DNA of 64,000 nucleotides, from positions 2,728,001-2,792,000 of the forward strand of contig JAXLXE010000001.1 of NCBI GenBank assembly GCA_046328115.1. The letters are read 5' to 3'. Shown here one piece after another: positions 31,889 to 39,793 of the stretch (its first letter is position 1; the number at the start of each line of letters is the position of its first letter). Position numbers and translations under genes: made by a program. The notes beneath the pieces were generated by a model. That model searched no databases, was not told where the DNA came from, and worked only from the letters and a program-made list of their open reading frames with translations. This stretch comes from JAXLXE01 sp046328115. Its GTDB lineage: Bacteria > Chloroflexota > UBA6077 > JACCZL01.

Positions 31889-33142
31889 ATGACCCACCGC
31901 CTGTCCAACTCCTCACGCCGCGCCTTTCTGCGGGGCGCACTGGTCACCGGAGCCGCGTTCGCCGCCTGGGGATGCCAGGCCGCGCCAACCACGCCCGCCT
32001 CGCCCAAAGACGCCCCCGCCAAGCCCGCGGAGCCGCCGAAGCCCGCCGCGGCCGCTCCCCCAGTGGCACCCCCCGCGGCGACGGCGGCGCCTGCCCCAGC
32101 GGCACCGGCCAAGCCGGCAACCGCTCGGGACTTCACCATGTTCGTGTACTCGGGGCTCACCGAGCGAGCCTACCGCGAGAACTTCGTGCCGGCCTTCGAG
32201 GCGCAGAGCGGCGTCAAGGTCACGCTGGATCCCGGCTGGTGGGACATGGCCGCCAAGCTGAAGGTCTCGCCCAACGATCAGCCGCCGTTTGACCTGGTCA
32301 TGACGGACCCAACCCAGGGGTACCCAGGCATTCGGGACGGACTGTTCGCCAGGCTAGATCTGGGACGGATCCCAAACGCCAAGAAGTTCGCGCCGAAGGT
32401 CCTGGACAGCTTCGTCTACAAGGAGAGCTGGGGCGTCCCGTTTATCAGCTCCGCGATGACGCTGGCCTGGAACAACGAGACGGTGACCACGCCGCTCAAG
32501 AGCTGGGGAGACCTATTCTCCGAGGGGCTCAAGGGCGAGATCATGCTCTACAACGCGTACTACATGTCGCTGTTCACCTTCGCGGCGGGCAAGGCAGCCC
32601 TGGACGGAAAGCCAGGCACGGCTCGAAAGATGATCGAGGACGACCTGGACGGCGTCCTGCAGTTCGCCAAGGAGAAGCGGGACTGGGTGAAGTTCTGGTG
32701 GCCGGCCACGTCCGACGCGGTGCAGGCGCTATTGCTCAAGAACGTGAAGGCCGGGAACATCCACGGCAACGGGCTCATCCAACCGCTGGCAGACAACAAG
32801 CCGCTGGGCCTGACCATCCCCCAGGAAGACCGGGCCTACGTGCAGCTCTTCTTCCTGGTGCCGAAGAACTCGCGGGACGTTCGAACGGCGGAGGACGCGA
32901 TCAACTTCATCGCCGGGTCCGAGTTCCAGCGGGCAATCGCCGAGAAGACCGGCGAGCTCTCCGCGAACATCCCGGAGATCGCCGCGGCCGTGGCGCCCAA
33001 GAGCCCGATCTGGGCCAGGGTATATCCCAACACAGCGCAAGACTGGGATAGCCTGGCCTACTATCCTTATGACGCGTACGACAAAAACGCGAAGAAGATT
33101 GCGGACTTCTGGAACCGCGAGATCCTCCGAAAGACGGGCTGA
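31889..33142 (+). CDS. Pot/Fbp-type ABC transporter substrate-binding lipoprotein
   Basis: A 417-residue exported binding protein. It has a Tat-like SSRRAFLRGALVTGAAFAAW followed by lipobox WGC (Cys about residue 30), then a roughly 50-residue Pro-Ala-Lys linker. The domain TMFVYSGLTERAYRENFVPA with QPPFDLVMTDPTQG, WGVPFISSAMTLAWNNE and KNSRDVRTAEDAINFIAGSE belongs to the family 1/8 proteins that bind polyamines, ferric iron or similar solutes. ATG 31889 has GGGAG upstream. The next three genes encode the ATPase and both permeases, giving the only complete importer of this window. Confidence 0.88.
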   Translation: MTHRLSNSSRRAFLRGALVTGAAFAAWGCQAAPTTPASPKDAPAKPAEPPKPAAAAPPVAPPAATAAPAPAAPAKPATARDFTMFVYSGLTERAYRENFVPAFEAQSGVKVTLDPGWWDMAAKLKVSPNDQPPFDLVMTDPTQGYPGIRDGLFARLDLGRIPNAKKFAPKVLDSFVYKESWGVPFISSAMTLAWNNETVTTPLKSWGDLFSEGLKGEIMLYNAYYMSLFTFAAGKAALDGKPGTARKMIEDDLDGVLQFAKEKRDWVKFWWPATSDAVQALLLKNVKAGNIHGNGLIQPLADNKPLGLTIPQEDRAYVQLFFLVPKNSRDVRTAEDAINFIAGSEFQRAIAEKTGELSANIPEIAAAVAPKSPIWARVYPNTAQDWDSLAYYPYDAYDKNAKKIADFWNREILRKTG

Positions 33143-34223
33143 CGACGGCGGGGGGCGCTCGGCTCAAATAGAGCTGCGCGGCCTCTCGCGCAGCTACGGC
33201 GCAACGGTTGCCCTGGACAACGTCTCAGCCACGGTAGAGCCGGGCGAGATGCTGTTCGTCCTGGGTCCGAGCGGCGCGGGGAAGTCCACGCTGCTGCGGA
33301 TCGTCGGCGGCTACGAGCAGCCGGACGAGGGCGACCTCCTGTTCGACGGAGCGTCCGTCCTGCGGGTTCCGGTCCACAAGCGCGACATCGGCATGGTGTT
33401 CCAGAGCTACGCGCTGTTCCCGCACATGCGCGTGCTAGACAACGTGGCGTTTGGCCTCAAGATGCGGGGCGTCGGGCGCGCGGAGCGGGTGGACCGCGCC
33501 CGCTGGGCGCTGAGCCTGGTACGTCTGGAGGGCGTGGAGCAGCGGTTCCCACGCCAGCTCTCAGGCGGCCAGCAGCAGCGCGTGGCTCTGGCGCGGGCAC
33601 TGGCGTACCACCCATCCCTCCTGCTTCTCGACGAGCCGCTGTCCAACCTGGACCGGCGGCTCCGGGACGAGATGAGAGTTGAGCTGAGGCAGCTCCAGCA
33701 GCGGCTGGGCGTCACCACCATCGTGGTCACGCACGACCAGGAGGAGAGTCTGGCAATGGCGGACCGAGTGCTGGTGCTGAACCGCGGTCAGGTCCAGCAG
33801 GTGGACAGCCCGAGCAGGCTGTACCACGAGCCGGTGAACGCGTTCGTCGCCGGGTTCATCGGGGAGATGAACCTGCTCAGCGGCACCGTCGTCCAGAGCG
33901 AGGAGGGACGCGCGTTGGTGCGGGTGGGTGGCGTCACCATCGAAGGGCGGGACCCGGGCGCGGTGCGCGCGGGCGAACGGGTGCTGGTTGGGCTTCGGGC
34001 GGAGCGGATCCAGGTGGGTGGGTCCCCAGCGCGCGCCGAGGCCACGGTTCGGCACGTGTCATTCCTGGGGGCTTCACTACTCTGCATCGCGGAGCTAGAC
34101 GGCGGCGAGGTGCTCCGCGCGTTTGTGAACGACCCAACGGGCCGCTCCCCAGTCCGGCTGGGCGAGAGGGTGGCGCTGTCGTGGGATCAGGATGCGCCAT
34201 TCGTAGTCCCCGGCGATGCGTGA
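33069..34223 (+). CDS. Spermidine/putrescine-type ABC transporter ATP-binding protein (PotA-like)
   Basis: A 384-residue frame; the ABC domain starts at about residue 33 (IELRGLSRSYG). Walker A GPSGAGKSTLLR, Q-loop MVFQSYALFPHM, signature LSGGQQQRVALARAL, Walker B LLLLDEPLSNLD and switch His VVTHDQEES are all present. Residues of about 270-384 form the TOBE regulatory domain. The start is a puzzle: between the binding protein stop at 33142 and the domain there is no ATG, GTG or TTG, so translation must begin within the upstream gene (ATG 33069 or TTG 33099) or at a rare codon. The permease genes follow with overlaps. This is the only importer ATPase encoded in the window. Confidence 0.9.
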   Translation: MTRTTKTRRRLRTSGTARSSERRADDGGGRSAQIELRGLSRSYGATVALDNVSATVEPGEMLFVLGPSGAGKSTLLRIVGGYEQPDEGDLLFDGASVLRVPVHKRDIGMVFQSYALFPHMRVLDNVAFGLKMRGVGRAERVDRARWALSLVRLEGVEQRFPRQLSGGQQQRVALARALAYHPSLLLLDEPLSNLDRRLRDEMRVELRQLQQRLGVTTIVVTHDQEESLAMADRVLVLNRGQVQQVDSPSRLYHEPVNAFVAGFIGEMNLLSGTVVQSEEGRALVRVGGVTIEGRDPGAVRAGERVLVGLRAERIQVGGSPARAEATVRHVSFLGASLLCIAELDGGEVLRAFVNDPTGRSPVRLGERVALSWDQDAPFVVPGDA

Positions 34224-35103
34224 GACCCACGTGGCGCGCGGCTGGCTCCGTCCATGGTTGCTGCTGACGCCAACGCTGTTGTTGCTAGCGGCGTTCTTCG
34301 CGGTTCCCTTTGCCTGGCTGGTGCGGCTCAGCCTGTACGAGCGAGCCAGCGGACCTGCCGGCTTCTACCTGCCGGAGACGCTCACACTGGCCAACTACGG
34401 CCAGATCCTGACGGATCGCTACTTCGGCGCGGTGGCCGGGGCAACGCTGCGGTTGGGCCTACTCGTCACGGCGGCAGCGGTGCTCCTGGCCTATCCGCTG
34501 GCGGCGTACATCTGGAGCGCCGGCCCCCGCCTGAAGCAGGCCGTAATCCTGGGCGTGCTGCTGCCCAAGCTGACCAACCTGCTGGTGGCCATGTACGGCG
34601 TGCTGGTGCTGCTCTCCGCCGCGGGGCCCATCAACGGGGCGTTGCTGGGTCTGGGCATCATCGGCGCGCCATTGCCCATGTTCGCCAACTTGTTTGCCGT
34701 GGTGGCAGGCGAGACGCTGATCATCCTGCCATACCCGGTGCTGATCATCGCCACGGCGCTGCACGGGGTGAACCCGGAGCTGTACAGCGCGGCGCGCGGA
34801 TTGGGCGCGTCCGCCCCACGGGCGTTCTTTGAGGTGCCCTTCAAGCTAACGCTGCCCAGCACCATTCTGGCCACGCTGGTCACGCTGATCTGGGCACTGG
34901 GCGCTTTCACCGCGCCCGTGATCCTGGGGAATCCTGAGCTGTACCCCGTGTCCGTGGAGGTGTTCACCCAGACGTTCGAGGACGTGAACTGGCCAACGGG
35001 CGCCGCGCTGGCCGTGCTGAATAGTGGGGCCGTGCTGCTGTTGGTGCTGTTGACCTACGCGCTCCAGCGGCGGGTGGCGCTGTCCACGGGGCAGCACGCG
35101 TGA
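34216..35103 (+). CDS. ABC transporter permease, PotB-like
   Basis: A 295-residue six-helix membrane protein. The N-terminal WLRPWLLLTPTLLLLAAFFA is typical of PotB/CysT-type permeases, and the EAA loop region LYSAARGLGASAPRAFFEVP lies at about 192-211. It overlaps the ATPase gene by 8 bases and the next permease gene by 4, so all are coupled in one operon from 31889. Confidence 0.93.
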   Translation: MRETHVARGWLRPWLLLTPTLLLLAAFFAVPFAWLVRLSLYERASGPAGFYLPETLTLANYGQILTDRYFGAVAGATLRLGLLVTAAAVLLAYPLAAYIWSAGPRLKQAVILGVLLPKLTNLLVAMYGVLVLLSAAGPINGALLGLGIIGAPLPMFANLFAVVAGETLIILPYPVLIIATALHGVNPELYSAARGLGASAPRAFFEVPFKLTLPSTILATLVTLIWALGAFTAPVILGNPELYPVSVEVFTQTFEDVNWPTGAALAVLNSGAVLLLVLLTYALQRRVALSTGQHA

Positions 35104-35879
35104 AGCACCTGTTCGCGCTTCTGGTGCTGGGATACCTGCTGGTGCCGTTGGGGTTTTGCCTACTGGTGTCGGTGTCCGACTCCTCGTCGCTGGACCGTGC
35201 CCTGGGCAGCGGCACACCCTCACTTCGCTGGTACGCGGAGATGCTGGGCGATCCGCGCTGGCTGGCCGGGCTGCGGAACAGCCTGGCCATCGCGGCGATA
35301 ACCGTGCCGCTCTCGCTGGTGTGTGGGACCATGGCGGCCTACGCCTTCGAGCGCGAGCGGTTTGCCGGCCGCGCGCTGGTGGCCACGTTCGTGATGGCGC
35401 CGCTCTTCGTGCCGCCGGTGGTGCTGGGCATGCAGAGCCTTGCGTTCCACCAGCGGGTGGGGCTGTGGGGCAGCCCACTTAGTCTGGCGCTGGCGCACTC
35501 CCTGTGGGCGATTCCGGTGGTGTTCACGGTGATGCGGGCCGCGCTGGCATCCATCGATCCGTGGCTGGAGCCAGCGGCGCAGGGGCTTGGCGCCAGCCCG
35601 TTCTGGGCGTTCGCCGCAGTCACGCTTCCACTGGCCGCGCCGGGACTGGCGACGGCAGCGTTCTTTGCGTTCATCATCAGCATGAATGAGCTAGTCATGT
35701 CGCTCTTCCTGGCAACGCCGAATACGCAGACACTGCCCACGCTCATCTGGCCGCTGGTACGGCAAAACGTGACACCGGTCGTGGCCGCCGCCTCTGGCGT
35801 GACCATCCTGATCACGGCGGCAGGCCTGCTCCTGGCGCACCGACTGCTGGACGTGCGCCGACTGGTGGCGGCGGGCTAG
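35100..35879 (+). CDS. ABC transporter permease, PotC-like
   Basis: A 259-residue six-helix membrane protein. The EAA loop LEPAAQGLGASPFWAFAAVT lies at about 157-176, and FIISMNELVMSLFLATPN is the PotC-like segment after it. GTG 35100 overlaps the preceding stop (GTGA). Together with the PotB-like protein it forms the translocation channel. Confidence 0.93.
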   Translation: MKHLFALLVLGYLLVPLGFCLLVSVSDSSSLDRALGSGTPSLRWYAEMLGDPRWLAGLRNSLAIAAITVPLSLVCGTMAAYAFERERFAGRALVATFVMAPLFVPPVVLGMQSLAFHQRVGLWGSPLSLALAHSLWAIPVVFTVMRAALASIDPWLEPAAQGLGASPFWAFAAVTLPLAAPGLATAAFFAFIISMNELVMSLFLATPNTQTLPTLIWPLVRQNVTPVVAAASGVTILITAAGLLLAHRLLDVRRLVAAG

Positions 35880-35880
35880 C

Positions 35881-37446
35881 GTGGCGGAGTCTCTTCGGGC
35901 AGCGCTGGAAGAGCGCGCGCGGCGCCATCCCCAGCGGCTCGCGGTGCGGTTCGGCGACTTTCGCCAGACGTACGGCGAGCTGAACGCGTCGATCGATCGG
36001 ACGGCCAATGCACTGGCCCGCCTGGACGTGGGCGTGGGCTCGCGGGTGGCAGTGATGCTGCCGAACCGCCCAGAGATGCTGTGGACCTGGCTAGCGCTGG
36101 CAAAGCTGGGGGCAACGTTCGTACCGGTGAACGTGCACCTGAAGGGCGATGGCCTGCGCTACCTGCTAAGTCACGCGGAGCCCACGCACCTGGTGGCCGA
36201 CGGGGGGACGGTCGACGGGATGCGGTCGTGCGCGGCCGGCCTGGACGGCGTCCAAGCCAGGATCCTCGTGGGGGGCGCCGCGGCGCAGGAAGACTCGATC
36301 TGGTCAGACTTCGGCACGCTTACGGCGTCAGCCACGGATTGCCCGCCGACGGACCCCGGCCCATTGCACGATGGTCTGGCGGCGATCATGTACACGTCTG
36401 GCACCACGGGCCGGCCTAAGGGCGTGATGATTGGCCGGGCCGCGCAGTACCAGCACGGACTGAACTACTCCGGGCTGCTGGACATCCGCGAGCATGAGAC
36501 GGCCTACGCCTACCTGCCGCTGTTCCACGTGACGGCCATGGGGACCACGCTGGGGAGCCTGCTGGCTGGCGCGAACGTGGCGATAGATGACGGGTTCAGT
36601 CCTTTTGGCTTCTGGGAGCGGACGCGCGAGTACGGCGCGTCCGTGTTCACCTTCGTGGGCAGCGTGCTGACGCTCCTGTTCAACCGGCCGGAGCGGACGG
36701 ACGACGCGGACAATCCCGTCCGACGAGTGGTGGGCGCGGCGACCTCACCGGCGATCTGGCAGCGGTTCGAGCGGCGATTTGGCGTGGAGATCGTGGAGAC
36801 GTACGGGCAGACGGAGATGGTGGCGCTGTGGCTGATGCCGCCGCCGGCCGGAGCGCGGGTGGGCACCGTTGGGCAGCCGCCGGAGGGGCGGTTCGACCTG
36901 GAGATCCGCGACGAGCGGGGGCAAGCGCTCGCGGCCGGCGAGCGGGGGGAGATCGCGATCAAGCCGCGAGATCCGGCCCACATGGCAAGGGGCTACTGGC
37001 GGGATCCCGTAGCCACGGCGGCCGCGTTCCACGCGGACGGCTGGTACCTCACGGCCGACCTCGGCACTCGGGACGTGGACGGGTACGTGCGGTACATCGG
37101 GCGCATGAAAGACTGCATCCGTCGGCGAGGCGAGAACATCTCCGCCTACGAGATCGAGGTAGTGGTGAACCAGCACCCGGCGGTGGCAGAGTGCGCGGCC
37201 GTGGGCGTGCCGTCAGCGATCGGGGAGGAGGACGTGAAACTGTGCGTGGTGCCCCGGCCGGGCGCCGTTCTGGAGCCGCGCGACCTGCTGGCTTTCTGCC
37301 GCCGGGAGCTGGCTGACTTCATGGTGCCGCGGTTCATCCAGATTCGGGGGAGCTTGCCGAAAACTGCCACCCAGCGGGTTCAGAAGCCGGTGCTTCGCGA
37401 AGAGGGCACCGCAGGCTGCTGGGAGGCGGGACGGGCACGGGAGTAA
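35881..37446 (+). CDS. AMP-dependent acyl-CoA synthetase/ligase (CaiC-like)
   Basis: A 521-residue adenylate-forming enzyme that activates a carboxylic acid to acyl-AMP and then the CoA thioester. The phosphate loop IMYTSGTTGRPKGVMI lies at about 168-183. Further motifs are YLPLFHVTAMG, the A5 motif VETYGQTEMV (about 304), A7 GWYLTADLGTRDVDGYVRYI and A8 GRMKDCIRRRGENISAYEIE. The A10 end LPKTATQRVQK carries the catalytic Lys near 500. The GTG start is 1 base after the PotC-like stop, so it belongs to the same operon. The link suggests the imported solute is a carboxylate (carnitine or crotonobetaine-like), which is inference. Confidence 0.9.
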   Translation: MAESLRAALEERARRHPQRLAVRFGDFRQTYGELNASIDRTANALARLDVGVGSRVAVMLPNRPEMLWTWLALAKLGATFVPVNVHLKGDGLRYLLSHAEPTHLVADGGTVDGMRSCAAGLDGVQARILVGGAAAQEDSIWSDFGTLTASATDCPPTDPGPLHDGLAAIMYTSGTTGRPKGVMIGRAAQYQHGLNYSGLLDIREHETAYAYLPLFHVTAMGTTLGSLLAGANVAIDDGFSPFGFWERTREYGASVFTFVGSVLTLLFNRPERTDDADNPVRRVVGAATSPAIWQRFERRFGVEIVETYGQTEMVALWLMPPPAGARVGTVGQPPEGRFDLEIRDERGQALAAGERGEIAIKPRDPAHMARGYWRDPVATAAAFHADGWYLTADLGTRDVDGYVRYIGRMKDCIRRRGENISAYEIEVVVNQHPAVAECAAVGVPSAIGEEDVKLCVVPRPGAVLEPRDLLAFCRRELADFMVPRFIQIRGSLPKTATQRVQKPVLREEGTAGCWEAGRARE

Positions 37447-37502
37447 GGCGGGCGTACCGCCCGGGTAAACTGGTTCAGCGACAACGGGGACAAGGATCGA
37501 TA

Positions 37503-37727
37503 GTGGCGGACGGGACGACGCTCTCGCTACTCCACGAGCGCCGGGGCTCGCATCCACGCGCCGTACTCAGTGATCTTCTGCAGACCGGAGAGCCGGCGGC
37601 GATCTTCGCGCCGTTCCCAGCCTCTGGCGGCGTTGTGCAAAGCGTCCTGGCTGCGCTCTCAGCCACCCCGATCCGAGAGGCCAGCGAGAGACCTAGCGGC
37701 GGGCCGGCGCTGGTGCGGGTGGCGTGA
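37503..37727 (+). CDS. Hypothetical 74-residue protein, doubtful
   Basis: A short frame from GTG 37503 with AAGGA some 9 bases ahead. The product (MADGTTLSLLHERRGSHPRA, later IFAPFPASGGVVQSVLAAL) has moderately gene-like third positions but no recognised domain. It overlaps the 3' end of the convergent beta-helix gene by 35 bases. It may be a real small gene in the 246-base gap after the ligase gene or chance; the opposite strand offers only a low-quality frame. Confidence 0.3.
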   Translation: MADGTTLSLLHERRGSHPRAVLSDLLQTGEPAAIFAPFPASGGVVQSVLAALSATPIREASERPSGGPALVRVA

Positions 37728-39498
37728 CACCACCGCTCGCGAGCGACGGGACTCGCTGAGTCGGGGCCTCCGTAGGTCGTCCGGATCCCGAGAGGGTGGA
37801 TCCAGCGCCGGGCTCGCGTCCGCTCGAGAGCGGCGGGGCCGTGGCGATCATGACGCATGGCGACAGCTCGGAAGTGTCGCCATCAGCCGTGGTAGCCGTC
37901 GCGGTCACAGACGCCACCCCGGCCGGGACGGACGCCACTGTCACGGTGAATGCGCCGAAGCCCACGGCATCGGTGGAGACGGCAGCGAACCCCAGAAAGC
38001 GCCTGGCCTCACCTCGTCCGGATGGAGGGCAGGCCTGGCCGCCGAAAAGCTCAACTCGGACGCCAGCGAGGCCAGGAGCCGAGCGTAGCTCACCTTTCAC
38101 GATCAGCACGCCCGCATCGACTGCGGCGTCAGCCACAGAGGGGTGATTCTGAAGGTGATTGGGGCCGCTGTCCGCATCCCCTGGATCATTGAGCGTGGGC
38201 CCATCGCCGCCGAGATCGATCTGCGGCGTGGCGCCGCTCGCACCGTTGCCGAAGACCTGGTTGCCCAGCACTCGGTGGCCGCGTCCGCGCTTCACGACGA
38301 CGCCACCGTCTCGGTTCCCGGCGATGATGTTGGCCGTTGACGGGGCCGTTCCGCCGATGGTGGCGCGGAGTGCGTCGGTCAGTCCGGGCACGCCCTCCCC
38401 GATCACCTCGTTGTAGATCAGGACGCCGATCCCGTTGGGGATGGTTGCCTGGCCATCCGCGCTGAGCCCGACCCGATTGCCCTGGACGATAGAGCCACCA
38501 TTCTGGCTCCACGACGTTGACACGGACACCCCGACGTCGGTGTTCCCCGAGACCAGGTTTCCCGCTCCCGGAGACGGACCGCCGACAACCGCGTTGGACA
38601 CGTCTCGGAGCGAGACCCCGTAGCGATTCGGGACGGCGCGGGTTCCCGTCGCGTCAGTTCCGATGTAGTTGCCCTGGATGATGGTCCCATCCGCCCCCGG
38701 GGCCTGGACGTTCAGTCCGCTGTAGACGTTGCCAGAGATAACGTTTCGCTCGCCAGGAGAAGTGCCGCCGACAGTGACTCTCGCACCCGCGTAGACCCCT
38801 GAGCTGTTAGGAACGGGCGTGACGCCATCTGCCCCAACGCCGATGTAATTACCAATAATCTGGGTGCCAGTGACACCGCTCCACACCCAGACTCCGCCGC
38901 TTCGGTTGCCCGAGAGCACGTTTCGCTCGGCGGCCGTCGGTCCCCCGACTACGGTGTCGTTGCCCGTAACCTGCAGCCCGGTTGACGTGCCGCGTGGCGT
39001 GACGCCGTCGGCATCTACACCAAGATAGCAGCCTGTCACGCGGTTCCCCGTCCCCGTGATTGCGACCTCGGCCATGGAGAATCCATGGACGACTAGGCCA
39101 TGGATTGTGGTCCCACCGGCCGAGATGGCCAGACCGTACGGCGAGACCAAAGCCGGCAGACCGATTTCCGGAGGGGCGGCGGTCACCACGACAATCGGGG
39201 CGCCAACGTAGCCGGGCTGTGAAGACCCATCGATGGTCACAGGATCGGTGATTCCAAGTCCGACGCTCACGGCGATCGTCTTCACCACGTCGCCCGACGA
39301 GATATTGAACTCGATACGATCCAGACCCGGATTCGCGTTGGCGTCCGAAATCGCCTGGCGCAGCGAGCCCGGACCGTCGTCGGCCGTGGTGGTGACTGTG
39401 TAGGTCGCGGCCGCCGCCGGGGAGGAGCAGAGCAGCACGCCCATCATGCTGGCGAGCGCGGCCGCAGCGATGTGAAACGGATTCGGACCCAGCTTCAT
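37693..39498 (-). CDS. Secreted right-handed parallel beta-helix repeat protein
   Basis: A 601-residue exported protein. A signal peptide (FHIAAAALASMMGVLLCSSP, AAAA-T) is followed by TYTVTTTADDGPGSLRQAIS, the usual start of this extracellular family. From about residue 110 there are many beta-helix coils with GNYIGVGADGVTPVPNSSGV, RNVISGNVYSGL and GNYIGTDATGT units. A C-terminal region near 500-570 looks like an Ig-like domain (VRVELFGGQAC, ASVTATATTADGDTSELSPC). The last 35 residues are Pro/Ser/Thr-rich. ATG 39498 has GGAGG with an 8-base gap; an upstream frame to 39663 is ignored. The role is probably polysaccharide or surface binding. Confidence 0.85.
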   Translation of the reverse strand: MKLGPNPFHIAAAALASMMGVLLCSSPAAAATYTVTTTADDGPGSLRQAISDANANPGLDRIEFNISSGDVVKTIAVSVGLGITDPVTIDGSSQPGYVGAPIVVVTAAPPEIGLPALVSPYGLAISAGGTTIHGLVVHGFSMAEVAITGTGNRVTGCYLGVDADGVTPRGTSTGLQVTGNDTVVGGPTAAERNVLSGNRSGGVWVWSGVTGTQIIGNYIGVGADGVTPVPNSSGVYAGARVTVGGTSPGERNVISGNVYSGLNVQAPGADGTIIQGNYIGTDATGTRAVPNRYGVSLRDVSNAVVGGPSPGAGNLVSGNTDVGVSVSTSWSQNGGSIVQGNRVGLSADGQATIPNGIGVLIYNEVIGEGVPGLTDALRATIGGTAPSTANIIAGNRDGGVVVKRGRGHRVLGNQVFGNGASGATPQIDLGGDGPTLNDPGDADSGPNHLQNHPSVADAAVDAGVLIVKGELRSAPGLAGVRVELFGGQACPPSGRGEARRFLGFAAVSTDAVGFGAFTVTVASVPAGVASVTATATTADGDTSELSPCVMIATAPPLSSGREPGAGSTLSGSGRPTEAPTQRVPSLASGGVTPPAPAPARR

Positions 39499-39793
39499 CT
39501 CGGCTGCCTCCACTCTGCGCGAGCCACAGCGCCCGGATTTTGAACCTGCCCCGGTTGATAGTACCAACGGGGATTTCGCCGCAGGGGGGATGGAGCGCCA
39601 GGCGGCATGTTTGCGCGAGTTAGGTCTCCAAGAGTGCGGTACCTTGCTTACCGACTGCTGCACGGCGGCCGTGTGCCATGCTCCCGACGCGAGCGTACCA
39701 GCAATTTCTACGCGTTACGCGACGCCGCAGCCGAGGCGGCTGGAGTGGACGGGTCTCGACGGAGGATCAGCGAGAGAGCGGGCGCCCGGCCAC
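39499..39793. other. Intergenic region, no gene seen
   Basis: This 295-base strip between the beta-helix gene start and the end of dnaE holds the upstream region of the beta-helix gene on the minus strand. Small plus-strand frames (39590-39870) are low quality and run into dnaE. No clear promoter or RNA gene was found. Confidence 0.5.

Noticed and set aside
37475..37858. A 127-codon minus-strand frame after the acyl-CoA ligase gene
   Set aside because: It overlaps the 3' end of the beta-helix gene in another frame and has Arg/Ser-rich shadow composition.
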